DNA of 64,000 nucleotides from Rhynchopus sp. YZ270_cl-10 (Eukaryota > Euglenozoa > Diplonemea > Diplonemida > Diplonemidae), in NCBI GenBank assembly GCA_964035575.1, contig OZ037864.1, positions 558,001 through 622,000 on the forward strand. The letters run 5' to 3'. The notes under the pieces were generated by a model, which saw only the letters and a program-made list of their open reading frames with translations, ran no database searches and was not told where the DNA came from. Below, piece by piece: positions 11,436 to 22,150 of the stretch; position 1 is the first letter of the stretch; every line of letters begins with the position of its first letter. A program made the translations under genes and the position numbers.

Positions 11436-11745
11436 GTGACGGGGTACCCCGCGGGGTACCCCGCGACGAACCCTAGGGTACGTAGCGGGGTACCCCGCGG
11501 GGTGCCCCTCAGATTTTGGGGGTACCCCGCGGGGTACCCCTCAGGTTTTGGGGTACCCCGCGGGGTACCCCAAAACCCGGCTAACACCCCCCAAGGGTAC
11601 CCCCCGGGGTACCCCGCGCGGACCGTACCCTACCCTGCGGGGTACCCCGCGCGAGGGGTACCCCTCGCGGACCGTACCCTACCCTGTGGGGTACCCCCCG
11701 GGGTACCCCTCTCCGGGGTACCCCGCGGGGTACCCCTCAGAGGGT
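11436..11745. repeat. GGGGTACCCC palindrome array, right side of element A
   Basis: At least ten GGGGTACCCC palindromes, often fused through GCG to the next copy, interspersed with GCGCGGACCGTACCC. Because GGGGTACCCC contains no stop codon in any frame, long meaningless open frames appear here. Confidence 0.8.
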
Positions 11746-11761
11746 CCAATGGGCCACCGTG

Positions 11762-11789
<28 letters not shown>

Positions 11790-11792
<3 letters not shown>

Positions 11793-13706
11793 AAATAGTC
11801 AGATTTACCCTACCCTATTTTGAAAAAGTTCAGACTTGCCCGAAATAAGTTCAGACTTGCCCTAAAAGTGTTTTTAGGGCAAGTCTGAACTTATTTCGGG
11901 CAAGTCTGAACTTATTTTTAGGGCAAACACTTTTTTTAGGGCAAGTCTGAACTTTTTTAGGGCAAGTCTGAACTTTTTTAGGGCAACCCTGCACTTATTT
12001 ATTGGGCAAGCTGGGGGCTCTTGGGATACAGAGCCCGGCGGTCGTCGTTTTTGCGTTTCTGTTTAGGGCACGTATGGGCTATTCGCGACGAGTCCTGGTA
12101 GTGAAATGAGCAACCTATGGTATGGAGCTTTTTTTCCATGCAACTGAATTTCCTCGTGTCCAGGACACCCCACTTTCCGAGCAAAATTAAATAATGACAC
12201 AAATGGGAGGGGAACCCTCTGACCTTTATCATCACTCTAAAAAACTCTCAGGTACCGCACCGCAGTACCGCACCACGATCCGAGACCCGTACAGAACAGA
12301 GACCAGAAAAAAGACTTCCGCACCCAAACGCGACTCCTCATAGAACACGACGTAGTAGTAACAAAAAAAAAATACCGATTACTGCAGTAAGTACAAAGCC
12401 TTTGGGCGACATTGTACAGGTCCTACATCATGTACGTAAAATTGTCGATACAACCAAAGAAAAGCATAGTGGTGCACCCTCGGGTGTCTGCACTACTGCA
12501 ACAACTATTTCTATAGCTACAGTTTCCCCACCTCTACCTTTAACTTTTTATACGAGGATGTAATTCTCCGGGATTACTCCGCGATTGTCGTCACAACAAA
12601 AAAGTCCAGAGGACTTGTTGGTCGCCTTACTCATTTGGATCAACGGTATGTATATGCTACTCATTACAATGTTAGCCACTTCTATTGCCAGACACCGGGG
12701 CAAATAGTAAGTGCAAGAAAACTGCTTTTTGGAAACCAGGAAAACATGATGGACACTCCACTCCACGTGCGGACATGTTTGGCACTTCTGCATGCGTGCA
12801 GTATCCAAATGTGTCCCCGTGGGAACAAAGTGATAAAGATGTGTCCACTGTGTACAGGGAAAAAACTTTGCGCTCCCCCGGACAGTGCACAATTCAACCC
12901 CTTGTGGGTGGTCTTGTTGCCTTTTGGAACAACAACAATTTTTCCACGTTGTTGCATTTTGGCCAGGCATGCTCTTGAAAGCATGACAATTTGATTGCGT
13001 ATGGACAAAGCAAATAACCAAGTATGAATTCTGAGTTGAAATGTGAGAGATGTTGTGGGAAGGGGAGTTCGCTCCTTTCAACGATGATCTCGTTGTTCTT
13101 CAATAGGCATGTCTTAACCGACCACATAAATAAAATTGTGCCGGCCTCGAAGGATTCTAAGCAAACCCGCGTGGTAGCTAAACACTGACTCTCTCTCAAT
13201 TCAACAAAGAAGGAATACTTGGTAATTTGTGGAGCACCCGTGCATGAAAATTGTAAAACTTTGCGCCCCACGTTGCCCCAGAACACGGCTTCCTTTGTAA
13301 CCGGTTCTGGCCCAACGTGGACTGCCTGTTCACCCTTTCCGGGTGGCTGGTGGTTTCTGGCATCAATTTTTGGGCTCCGGCTCGGTTAGGCATTTTAGGG
13401 CAATAAAACAAGTCATACCACATGGGGCCCCAAGAGTGCCCCAGCCAAAGTGGCCTGACTTGTTGCCCTAAAATAAGTTCAGACTTACCCTAAAAATAAG
13501 TTCAGACTTGCCCTAAAAAAGTTCAGACTTGCCCTAAAAAAGTTCAGACTTGCCCTAAAAAAAGTGTTTGCCCTAAAAATAAGTTCAGACTTGCCCTAAA
13601 AACACTTTTAGGGCAAGTCTGAACTTATTTTCGGGCAAGTCTGAACTTTTTCATAGGGCAAGTCTGAACTTTTTCAAAATAGGGTAGGGTAAGTCTGACT
13701 ATCTCC

Positions 13707-13707
<1 letters not shown>
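11790..13707. mobile_element. Terminal-inverted-repeat element E inserted in poly-A (1.9 kb, non-autonomous)
   Basis: The left tip GGGAAATAGTCAGATTTACC (11790) matches in inverse the right tip ending CTGACTATCTCCC (13707), and both continue through CCCTACCCTATTTTGAAAA. Each end then forms a hairpin array of AGTTCAGACTTGCCCTAAAA units and their complements (11826-11995 and 13455-13680). It sits inside an A-run: about 27 A before it and about 45 A after it. The interior (12000-13440) has no gene. Part of it (about 12890-13000) is an inverted relative of the right-hand module found at 31360-31440, 58865-58950 and 61200-61290. Confidence 0.8.
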
Positions 13708-13755
<48 letters not shown>

Positions 13756-13900
13756 TATGGCCGCAAAAATGGCAGTATGTAATCTGTGGTGCTCAAAAGT
13801 GCAAAATTCTTGCTCCAATGGATTCTCCGGGTATATATTGTACCTGGAGAATATGGTCAGATCACTCTTCAGACCATCTGGGGTATGGTCACACACAGGT
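13708..13900. other. Poly-A run and short unique stretch
   Basis: About 45 A residues (13708-13751) are followed by about 150 bases with no recognised feature, leading into the 9-base satellite. Confidence 0.6.
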
Positions 13901-14306
13901 AGTATACACAGTATACACAGTATACACAGTATACACAGTATACACAGTATACACAGTATACACAGTATACACAGTATACACAGTATACACAGTATACACA
14001 GTATACACAGTATACACAGTATACACAGTATACACAGTATACACAGTATACACAGTATACACAGTATACACAGTATACACAGTATACACAGTATACACAG
14101 TATACACAGTATACACAGTATACACAGTATACACAGTATACACAGTATACACAGTATACACAGTATACACAGTATACACAGTATACACAGTATACACAGT
14201 ATACACAGTATACACAGTATACACAGTATACACAGTATACACAGTATACACAGTATACACAGTATACACAGTATACACAGTATACACAGTACACAGTACA
14301 CAGTAC
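13901..14306. repeat. 9-base satellite (CAGTATACA), about 43 copies
   Basis: Near-perfect tandem repeat of a 9-base unit containing the palindrome GTATAC. It degrades at its right end to CAGTACA. As 9 is a multiple of 3 and the unit has no stop, both strands stay open and give tripeptide repeats (VYT, IHS, YTQ) that are not genes. The same unit recurs at 46337-47005 (opposite strand) and 53293-54100. Confidence 0.95.
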
Positions 14307-14661
14307 TGTACAAGGCAAAATGACCAAAATAGCTGATGTTTTGGCCGAATGCCACCCTATCAGGAATATTTTCATGTATTCACACAAATTTTTTCTGGCC
14401 TCAATACCCCCAAACTACACGATTTTCGGTTCCGGCAAATTTTTGGAGTACCAACTATCGCGAAAATGTCGATTTCTTGGGTGTCGTCCGCACATCTCTT
14501 TAGTAAAGACCAAGGCGTTGTAATTCATGTGTAATGGGCTGAAATGGGATGAAAGTGTGTGTAGGTGGGTGTTAGTGTGGTACCGCCGGGACACCTCATA
14601 AGGGGGGGGGGGTCATTTTTTAACGGCCCTTAGCGGTTTTTTGGTGGGACACACAGAGACA
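14307..14661. other. Unique stretch, nothing recognised
   Basis: 355 bases between the satellite and element F. It contains a G run (14602-14611). No gene or shared repeat was recognised. Confidence 0.4.
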
Positions 14662-15845
14662 CACGGTGGCCCATACGGACCCTCAGGGTACACGACGACT
14701 AAAGTAACGGGTGTTATGTGGTAAGATAACATGTACTACATGTAAGTTACATGTGGTACAGGTGGCGAAATCAGGTGGTGGTACAATGGTTTTGGGGGTG
14801 GTTCTAGGCAGCGTTCGGCGGTGATTTCTGGTAAGACCTAAAAAATCCTCAAAAATCGTCGTGAAATTTATGGGAGTTCTCGTGGGTTATTTACACATCG
14901 ACCCACATGGAACATGATCACATGTAAGTTACATGTAATTTACGTGTAACTGGGGAGATCCGGGTGCCCGCAACAACAATATTCACAAAAAATCACAACA
15001 AATCACACAAAATAAATACAAAAAATCACAAAAAAATAAATCCTATTCACAAAAAATCACAAAAAGTGGATGTGATTCTTTTTGATTTTTTGTGATTTTT
15101 TGTGAATAGGATTTATTTTTTGTGATTTTGTGTGATTTTTTGTGAATAAGATTTTTTGTTTGTGATTTTTTGTGATTGTTTGTGAATAGGATTTTTTTTT
15201 TGTGATTGCTTGTGATTTTTTGTGATTTTTGTGATTTTTTGTGATCGTTTGTGATTTTTTGCGAATAGGATTTTTTTTTTGTGATTTTGTGTGATTTTGT
15301 GTGAATAAGATTTTTTGTTTGTGATTGTTTGTGAATAGGATTTTTTTTTTGTGATTGCTTGTGAATATTGTTGTTGCGGACACCCGGATCTCCCCAGTAA
15401 CGGTTTTTCACATGTAACATTACATGTGAAAAACACATGTAACTTACTTCACCGCCGTGTGCTCCCCAAACCCGGAGTACACCGCGCGGACCCTCACCTG
15501 TGACACATGTCACTTTACGTGTAAAATGACATGCCGTTTACATGTAAAAAAAGTCACATGTATATCACAATGTCATGACGTTTACTTCACCGTCGTGTAT
15601 TCGGGGTGCCCCCCAGAGGGTCCGTTGCACCACAACCGAGTATGAGCAATGACAAGGGGGTATGACTAGTTACATGACAAGACTAAATAATGACAAGACC
15701 CCTGTCACATGACAAGGCCTAACGCCACTCATTTCATACAGGGGTCTTGTCGTGAGTTAGTCTTGTCATGTAACTGCTCATGCACCTTGTCATATGACTA
15801 GTCACAGGTGGTAACTAGGACGTTGTAGTCCATGGGCCATCGTTC
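14662..15845. mobile_element. Terminal-inverted-repeat element F (about 1.2 kb, non-autonomous)
   Basis: The left tip CACGGTGGCCCATACGGACC is nearly that of element A. Inverse matches occur at 15620-15640 and again around 15820-15845 (GTCCATGGGCCATCG), so the right end is one of these two. The interior holds ACATGTAACTTACATGT-type palindromes (14730-14950 and 15408-15560), a block of GTGATTTTTTGTG units in both orientations (14985-15365), and a GACAAGACTA/TAGTCTTGTCATG inverted array (15650-15800). No gene. Confidence 0.55.
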
Positions 15846-15951
15846 ACACTCACGGTTTTCGGCAACAAAAGGGCCACCCCAATTGTACCTTGAGCTTGTT
15901 CTCAATCACAATACATGTATCTGTATATCCAGAACAAAAAGACCCCCCAGG

Positions 15952-15999
15952 CGCTTCGCGGCGAAGGGCAGGCCTGGCCCAGCCCTTCGCCGCGAAGCG
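15952..15999. other. Perfect 18-bp-stem hairpin
   Basis: CGCTTCGCGGCGAAGGGC (15952-15969) is the exact reverse complement of 15982-15999, with a 12-base loop. A further inverted pair (GGGGGGCGGAGCCCCCC) follows at about 16014-16030. This is probably the tip of an unrecognised element. Confidence 0.8.
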
Positions 16000-16030
16000 A
16001 CTGGGGGGGTCTGGGGGGCGGAGCCCCCCA

Positions 16031-16648
16031 GCGAAAATTTTTGACTTAACACTGGTTGTGCTTAGAAAACCCGAATTTTTTACCCTTGAAAAGTGCATTT
16101 GAGGAAGTCACAATGCGTCAAAACGAAAAGGTCGTTTTTGGCACTTTTAAAACCGGGCTCCGCTGAGTTCACCATATTTTTGCTCGATTTATTTAGTGGA
16201 GTAACTATTACTTTATCGTATGTGTGGACAAAAATTTGGGACGGAGCGTAAGATAATTCCCTATGTATTTTCCTTAAGGAAAATACAGGCAAAAATCCAG
16301 GTAAAAATCACTTTGTACAGACTATGCCTGGCGGGCACAGGGCGTGTCAAAACCAAAAAAAAATTGCTCGAATGGACGTTTCTGGGTTCCGGCATCTAGA
16401 GTCAAAAAAAATCTATTTTTTTTTTTTTCGCGAAAATTTTTGACTTAACACTGGTTGTGCTTAGAAAACCCGAATTTTTTACCCTTGAAAAGTGCATTTG
16501 AGGAAGTCACAATGCGTCAAAACGAAAAGGTCGTTTTTGGCACTTTTAAAACCGGGCTCCGCTGAGTTCACCATATTTTTGCTCGATTTATTTAGTGGAG
16601 TAACTATTACTTTATCGTATGTGTGGACAAAAATTTGGGACGGAGCGT
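16031..16648. repeat. Direct repeat pair, 218 bases each
   Basis: 16031-16249 and 16430-16648 are almost identical (from GCGAAAATTTTTGACTTAAC to GACAAAAATTTGGGACGGAG). The spacer between them contains a CCTTAAGG palindrome and a T run. No gene is seen, and the origin could be two nested copies of one element end. Confidence 0.85.
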
Positions 16649-16861
16649 TAATATACTTGCTATAATTGTGCACGTTTCCACAACCACCCAAGAGGTAGTG
16701 CACATGGCGCGTTAGTCTTTATTTTACGTGGCGTTCCCCTGTAGGCCTATACCACGGGTTCTTTTGAACCACAATTTGTCCCCATTTGTGTAGTTTGTTG
16801 TACTCCTGTCTGAGTGTGGTGAGTGTGTTGTGAAAAAGAGAAAGAAAAGAAAATACTCATA

Positions 16862-17821
16862 GGGGTGGCATCAAAACAAAAAACGCGGACAATGTCCGCG
16901 TTTTTGGGGGGGGAGGGGGGGGGGTCTGAAATTCCAGAAAACGCGGACATTTTGGGGGTTTTTTTTCCTCGAAAATTTTTTTCTTCACTGGGGTTGTACA
17001 CGATTTTGACCAAAATTTATAAAAACTCGTCCATTTCGGCAAATTGACCCCACCACAGAACCGGCGGATTCAGGAAATGCAAATGCCGGTGTTTTCGGGC
17101 AAGATAAAAAATACAAGATGCCCGCGTTTTTTTGCAAAATGTACACGAATGGGGGGCCCTTAAACCCCTGCTACCATGTGCTTCTACAGGCAAACACTTG
17201 GACCCCTTTACCTTACACTGACGGGTTTTGACCAAAATCAAGAACTTGTCCATTTTGGCAAATTGACCCCACCACAGAACGGACGGATTCCGGAAATGCA
17301 AATGGCGGTGTTTTTGCACATTTTCATGGTTTCAGCATCAGAGAGAGAAAATCTGGGTTGTGGGATTTACCTTGGCCCCTTTACCTTACACTCATTTTGA
17401 CCAAAACCAAGAACTTGGCCATTTCGGCAAATTGACCCCACCACAGCGCGGACAGATCCCGGAAATGCCAATCGCGGTATGTTTTGGGGCTGAAAAATTT
17501 TCACCTGAAAATTTTTTTCAGCAGCATTTTGTGGCCGAAAATGGGCCCCACGTATTAGTGACGGGCTCATATTTTCAAAAATTTAAGTGGTCAAAAAATT
17601 GTCCAATTTTCGAGATTGACCCCACCACTTTCTGGACGGATTCCGGAAATGCCAAAAAACTGTGTTTTGGGTCACGAATTTGCACCCCGTCACCCAAAAA
17701 CCAGCAAAAAATAGGGGGAAAAAAAACAAAAAATGTCCGCGTTTTGGGGGGGGGGAGGGGGGGGTCTGAAATTCCCCAAAAACGCGGACATTGTCCGCGT
17801 TTTTTGTTTTGATGCCACCCC
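16862..17821. mobile_element. 960-base element J with 3-bp target duplication
   Basis: The tips GGGGTGGCATCAAAACAAAA are exact inverse repeats of about 48 bases including the palindrome CGCGGACAATGTCCGCG. ATA flanks both sides (16859-16861, 17822-17824). The equivalent place in Polinton copy 2 (near 43277, CTCATAAGG) has a single ATA and no element, which is a paralogous empty site. Inside are three or four diverged copies of a module containing CAAATTGACCCCACCAC and GGACGGATTCCGGAAATGC, also found beside the 46.3-kb and 53.3-kb satellites. No coding frame. Confidence 0.9.
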
Positions 17822-17835
17822 ATAAGGGGGTCTGT

Positions 17836-17970
17836 TTTTTTGTTTTGTTTTGTTTTGTTTTGTTTTGTTTTGTTTTGTTTTGTTTTGTTTTGTTTTGTTT
17901 TGTTTTGTTTTGTTTTGTTTTGTTTTGTTTTGTTTTGTTTTGTTTTGTTTTGTTTTGTTTTGTTTTGTTT
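17836..17970. repeat. TTTTG pentamer satellite, about 27 copies
   Basis: Perfect tandem TTTTG in the Polinton leader right after element J. The same place in copy 2 has only irregular TTTG-rich sequence (43285-43365), so the array grew or shrank after the copies parted. Confidence 0.95.
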
Positions 17971-18197
17971 GGGAAAGGAAAAATATAAAAATAACACCAA
18001 AAACCCCTCGTACTCAAAGCATCAGAGACATACACTCAACTCATAGAACGGGGGGGTTTTTTTCCCCCACATATTGTGCAAGTAAGAAGTTTTTCCCCCG
18101 TAAGACCCATCGTTGTTACCACCCTCCAGAGACAAATGAAAATAAAAAAAATTATCGCAAAATATATTCACAAATCCCACCCCACACAAATCATCAA

Positions 18198-19652
18198 TCA
18201 AGCAGACTTGGCCTTGGCGTTCATCCCGAACTTCTTTTTCACTTCTTCGATCTTCTCTTTCGCTTTTCCGTACTTTGGCCCCGTCACGCCATGCAGGTAA
18301 AGCGCGTGAGAGTAGCGATGGATCCTCACCTTGGTTTCACTCGCTGAGCGGACCAGTGTCAATTTTGAGTCGCGTTCCCCGAGTTTGGCAAAGACCGTAT
18401 TTTTAGCAGCGCTGGGGCCGACTCCCTTTGCTCCAGCCTCTGCCATAACCTTAAGCAAGTGCAGTTCTGGCTCCTTCTCCAATCCTTCGCATGCACTGCG
18501 ATACTTCTCATCAATCTCTGTGCAATAGATGTATCTCATAATTGACAAACTACCCACCCCAACAACAACATACCCTCCTTCAGCTTTGTCAAAACCCCCT
18601 CCCTTGTGTCAGGGGTGGCAGACTCAACTGCGATGAGATGTGTGGTTAATAATTATTGTACAGAGACAACAAAAACGGTACATACTCTTCTCCTCCGCTC
18701 TCCTACCTAAACCGACCAAAGTCTTCGTGTGTCCTCCCAACCAGTCATGATAGTGCTTGAGATATGGAACCTGAAGCTTCTGAGGATCTTCCTTACCTAA
18801 AAACTGCGGCCCTATCTTCAGGAACTCGTCCTCTGTCATTGCATTGACTTCGAAAGATTCTTTGTCAGAGGGGCGGAGCCTTATGATATGATCCGAGATT
18901 GCTGTTTTGGAGAATTCGACAATGGTCTTACAACTATTCGTCTTGGATGAAAGCATGGTTGCCACTGAACTGAAACCATCGGCAAATTCAATCATGGTTT
19001 GGTAATCGAGATCCTTCTTGCTCTCCAGAGTGATGTAGATGATCAGCGGATGTGCATTCTCCCCCTTCTTGGCCTTCATCCTGACCTTGTTCGCTTGTGC
19101 AACAAAGTCGACAAAACCGTCACAAGCGGCTTGGTGCTTCCAATACTTCTCTCCGAATTTTTCGAGCACCATCTCTTCAATCTGAAGGTCAACTGGGTCA
19201 GCTTTTTCGCGAAGACGATTCAGTATTTTGCTCGCAGTCAGTGTCACTTCGAGGACGCCTTCCTTATAGTCTTCCTTCAGTCGATGCCGCATCATCGTTG
19301 TTTTGCCAGAGCCGCTTTCACCTATCAGCATGAAGAATCCATTTGCAGTATCACTACGTTCTATGTATTTCTTCAGCCTCTCCTTCAGGTACGTATCTTG
19401 TTCTCTGTTAATATACTCTGGCCCTTCGGGGTCGTACTCCGCAGTGACAATCTCCTTCAGCGCCCGGTTCAGGCACCATTCAGTTTGCGTCCAGGTATAG
19501 TACGCTCCGCCCACCGTTGCAACAAGACCGAACACTTTGCCACTCACATCGAGAAACATGCCAAACTTCTTCACTTTGGGTGCATTCGGTGTGGTGCATG
19601 CTTGTGTGCTGCACATTCTGAGTGCCTTCCACAGTTTGTGGAATTTCGTCAT
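18198..19652 (-). CDS. Spliced P-loop NTPase with N-terminal membrane segment (Polinton passenger)
   Basis: Model: complement of 18686-19652, 18574-18627 and 18198-18517, 446 residues. The introns are 58 and 56 bases (donors GTATGT, acceptors CATCGCAG and TTGCACAG), and the phases agree. The start MTKFHKLWKAL is kept in the second copy (MAKYNKTWKAL), which supports it. Residues 37-55 form one hydrophobic segment. Walker A is GESGSGKT at 111-118, a likely Walker B strand is HPLIIYITLES, and EFSKTAISDHI could be a sensor-type strand. The fold resembles AAA/STAND-type ATPases of eukaryotic microbes, but no named family is recognised. The C-terminal exon is Lys-rich and ends KKKFGMNAKAKSA. It lies downstream of the packaging ATPase in the same direction in both Polinton copies, so it probably travels with the element. 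Function unknown; anchoring to a membrane and a role in element-host or element-element conflict is speculation. Confidence 0.8.
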
Positions 19653-19771
19653 TGTGTTGTGTTCCTGTTGGTGTAATGAGATAGATGCGTGGTGGTGGAG
19701 AGGTGGCAAACATAGGGGAGGGGTATGGGTGTTCTATTCTATTTGTGATGAAAAGAAGCGGAAGCCTAGCC

Positions 19772-20014
19772 TTAGCGTTTGACCACAACCTTGGGGTTCC
19801 CTACACATTTGCTTCTACAACACATCACAGTCACTATCTTGCTCCCAACACTCCCACTGGAACTCACATCTCGGGCTGAATTCCCTCGAGGAACCTTCGG
19901 TTCTGAGTCTCTTGTCTTGAAGAGATATTTCAGTGGGCGTCCCCACTGTCCTACCCCCTCCCTATATTGTCGGACATCTTTTCTCTTATCATCCTGGAAA
20001 CACAATCTCATCAA
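19772..20014 (-). CDS. Small conserved basic Polinton ORF
   Basis: An 80-residue frame whose C-terminal 48 residues (KTRDSEPKVPRG onward to CVGNPKVVVKR) differ from the copy at 50603-50797 by only about three residues, while the N-terminal parts differ. It overlaps the end of the packaging ATPase by 26 bases, as small viral genes often do. It is rich in Ser, Lys and Arg, with a CCRSKC cluster and no known domain. It may be a small structural or core protein. Confidence 0.55.
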   Translation of the reverse strand: MMRLCFQDDKRKDVRQYREGVGQWGRPLKYLFKTRDSEPKVPRGNSARDVSSSGSVGSKIVTVMCCRSKCVGNPKVVVKR

Positions 20015-20729
20015 AGTTCCTTCGATACTTCAGTTCAGGAACAATAGGCTGGTTGTCGATCATGACGAAGTTGTACCGGGGCAGACCCTCAAACATACTG
20101 TTCAACTCATCAGGCTCAAGGTCGCTGCGTGAAGTCGCTATCATCCGCCTCTCCTTCTTGTTGAGGTTGAACAGCAGGAAGCAGCTGCAGTTCTGTCGTA
20201 TCACCTTTGGGGTGTCAAAGAAGCTCTGGCTCAAGTACACTGGTGAGATGTTGCGATGACGTCCATGTACGTACAGGTCTATGAACTCTCTCTGGTTCTT
20301 CTCCATCACAATGTCGTCCAAGATCACAAGGTTCTTCTGGTTTGCGTCAAGGTCCTCCACATCGAACTCATCCGCACTGTCGAAGAACTCTGCTGTTGGC
20401 TTCAAGGCTTCTAAGGTCTCGTCGATCTTCTCCTCACTTACCTTCTTCTTCTTCAACTCCCGTTCCAGCTCACTTCGTATCTTCTCGTCAATGTCTGCAA
20501 AGTGTTCCATCATAACCTGGTAGATCTTTTGGTGCAGTGTTGTGCTGATAACGAAGACCCTATCAAACGGTAACTTCAACTCCTTGTTCATCAGCATGTT
20601 CCCCATCACTGTGCTCTTCCCACACCCAGAAGATCCGACAGACAACATCCTGAACGGCCACGACGGAAGACGCTTTGAGTGTTCATCATCCTCAGGTGAC
20701 TCATTCCTCGTAACGTAATTGCGTATCAT
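19989..20729 (-). CDS. Polinton packaging ATPase (FtsK/HerA, A32-like)
   Basis: 246 residues from MIRNYVTRNESPEDDE. Walker A GSSGCGKST lies at about 32-40 and Walker B NLVILDDI at 133-140. The family-typical RHRNISPVYLSQS region (sensing and DNA-motor core) and a C-terminal NFVMIDNQP segment follow. Such ATPases pump genome DNA into capsids in Polintons, adintoviruses and large DNA viruses. The start was chosen because the next gene begins 17 bases away on the other strand, forming a divergent promoter. A second copy at 50809-51214 is almost identical over its length. Confidence 0.9.
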   Translation of the reverse strand: MIRNYVTRNESPEDDEHSKRLPSWPFRMLSVGSSGCGKSTVMGNMLMNKELKLPFDRVFVISTTLHQKIYQVMMEHFADIDEKIRSELERELKKKKVSEEKIDETLEALKPTAEFFDSADEFDVEDLDANQKNLVILDDIVMEKNQREFIDLYVHGRHRNISPVYLSQSFFDTPKVIRQNCSCFLLFNLNKKERRMIATSRSDLEPDELNSMFEGLPRYNFVMIDNQPIVPELKYRRNFDEIVFPG

Positions 20730-20746
20730 TTTTTTCAATAACAAAA

Positions 20747-21403
20747 ATGCAACTGAACAATACATCAAGTCTCGAGAAGCTTCTACGCGATATTGGTAGA
20801 CTGAAGGACTCCATAGCACAACAACGATCTGATATTCTCAACGAACAAGAACAAGAAACCCTGAAGCAGAATGATCCGCCGATCAAGACTTCAGATGAGG
20901 GAGACCAAACTGACAACTTCTTATCAGCTATTCTAACATCAACCTCAACATCCACATCACAACCGATGACAACCTCGAGTGCTTCAGACCAGACATCATT
21001 CCAAGAAGCTTTATCACATATTAGTAGTATGCAGACCCCAGAACCTATCCCGTCACCGAACCCGACTGCGAATTTGACACCGTACCTGGGTCCGATGTCG
21101 ACACAATCCTGGGTCAACAACGGATACCACAGCACCATCAACAATCCTCCGACACCATCGACAGGTAAAGGTAAAGGGAAAGGTAAGGGTAAAAGTAAGG
21201 GGAACAAGAGTGGGAATGGTGTGTATCAAATGGACACCGAGGGTGCAATGAATAGACTGACGTTGTTGATAGGAGGAAAGAAGGCAGGGAATACAAGTCA
21301 AGCAATCAAACAAGAAGCATCCACTATCCTTGACTGGCTTCTGAACAACAACAAGATAGACCTAGAGGAACACAAACTCCTCACCCAAGAAATCAACTCA
21401 TAA
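20747..21403 (+). CDS. Polinton ORF of unknown role, Ser/Thr-rich with helical C-terminus
   Basis: 218 residues. A short N-terminal helix region (SSLEKLLRDIGRLKDSIAQQ) is followed by a long Ser/Thr/Pro-rich linker, a run of Gly-Lys pairs and a C-terminal segment predicted as helices (AIKQEASTILDWLLNNNKID, then EEHKLL). Polinton genomes often carry such a protein next to the capsid genes, but this one is not identified further. It is divergent from the packaging ATPase and two bases upstream of the next gene, so the two are probably co-transcribed. Confidence 0.7.
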   Translation: MQLNNTSSLEKLLRDIGRLKDSIAQQRSDILNEQEQETLKQNDPPIKTSDEGDQTDNFLSAILTSTSTSTSQPMTTSSASDQTSFQEALSHISSMQTPEPIPSPNPTANLTPYLGPMSTQSWVNNGYHSTINNPPTPSTGKGKGKGKGKSKGNKSGNGVYQMDTEGAMNRLTLLIGGKKAGNTSQAIKQEASTILDWLLNNNKIDLEEHKLLTQEINS

Positions 21404-21405
21404 AA

Positions 21406-22146
21406 ATGGAACAACTCTCACTCTTTGTCTCCTCTGAAGGAGAGCCAATCTCCACTGACTTCACTGTAGCCTACAACCCTCCCATATACCTTGACGAAGG
21501 TGACAGCTATGAGATCAGTCTCATCAAGAGCAGTCAGTACTACTCCTGGACAAACATCAGCCAGCAGCAAGGCAACAACTTCTTTGAGTGGAGTCGTGAC
21601 AATGGTTCTTCATGGGAGACAATAGGGTTCGGTGATGGGAACTACAGCATCTCTGAGATCAACGACCACATACCATCGGAAATCACAATAGAGCCCATCC
21701 TAGCCCTGCAGAAGATTAAGATCACCCTACCTGCTAACTATCAAGTGAACTTCAGAACAGGCTCCTTCTATGGAATCTTAGGCTTTGCTGAGAATACCAT
21801 CCTACATAATGGTGTGAACATTGCGCCTCACGTCGCAGACATCACGAACGGAATCCAAGCAGTTGTTGTACACTGTGATCTTGTGAACCCAAAGTACTCT
21901 TACCACAACACAGGCACATCAGGCACCAAGTCGCAAATCTTGTATGTTGTCAGCCCACCATCCCTCCCTCCTAGTAGTTTGTACAACGTGGTAGAACCTG
22001 GCAGCTCGTACTATGTCCCCACCAACAAGACACAGATCAACAGCATAAGGTTCTGGCTCACAGACCAGAATGGGAAGCGCATCAACAACCAAGGTGAGAA
22101 CGTCAACTATCATGTTATCCTTCGCAAAGTAAAATCTTCGTACTAA
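21406..22146 (+). CDS. Jelly-roll capsid-like protein (probable minor capsid/penton)
   Basis: 246 residues, beta-rich throughout with no hydrophobic segment. The C-terminal part has the pattern seen in Polinton and adintovirus minor capsid proteins: a VVHCDLVNPKYS strand, an ILYVVSPPSLPP loop, and a final INSIRFWLTDQNGKRINNQG strand pair. It follows the unknown ORF after two bases and is followed after four by a small ORF, a tight cluster. Identification rests on pattern and context; it could instead be another single-jelly-roll structural protein. Confidence 0.65.
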   Translation: MEQLSLFVSSEGEPISTDFTVAYNPPIYLDEGDSYEISLIKSSQYYSWTNISQQQGNNFFEWSRDNGSSWETIGFGDGNYSISEINDHIPSEITIEPILALQKIKITLPANYQVNFRTGSFYGILGFAENTILHNGVNIAPHVADITNGIQAVVVHCDLVNPKYSYHNTGTSGTKSQILYVVSPPSLPPSSLYNVVEPGSSYYVPTNKTQINSIRFWLTDQNGKRINNQGENVNYHVILRKVKSSY

Positions 22147-22150
22147 AAAA

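Larger units (their letters stand above)
8551..11761. mobile_element. Terminal-inverted-repeat element A (about 3.2 kb, non-autonomous)
   Basis: The left tip CACGGTGGCCCAAACGGACC (8551-8570) matches in inverse the right tip ending GGGCCACCGTG at 11761. Inside each tip lies an array of GGGGTACCCC/GCGGGGTACC palindromes (about 8578-8668 and 11436-11745). No transposase is present. The interior contains two blocks shared with the 18-kb element at 23-41 kb (8799-9295 matching 23261-23745, and 9350-9760 matching 31139-31545), as if it were an internally deleted relative. The left flank is AT-rich and the right flank is a poly-A run, so the target duplication cannot be read. Confidence 0.65.

Noticed and set aside
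12548-13081. 177-codon frame in element E as a gene
   Set aside because: Composition is not protein-like, overlapping frames of similar length exist on both strands, and the sequence is shared with noncoding modules elsewhere.
13757-14387. Long open frames of VYT, IHS or CIL tripeptide repeats on both strands
   Set aside because: They are translations of a 9-base satellite, open in several frames at once. The same applies at 46071-47225 and 53072-54215.
15043-15513. Lys/Asn/His-rich frame that looks like a low-complexity protein
   Set aside because: Translation of CACAAAAAATCAC units in element F.
8550-16650. CRISPR-like array made of the GGGGTACCCC or CAGACTTGCCC repeats
   Set aside because: Repeats are palindromic transposon ends without unique equal-length spacers, in a eukaryotic setting with no cas genes.
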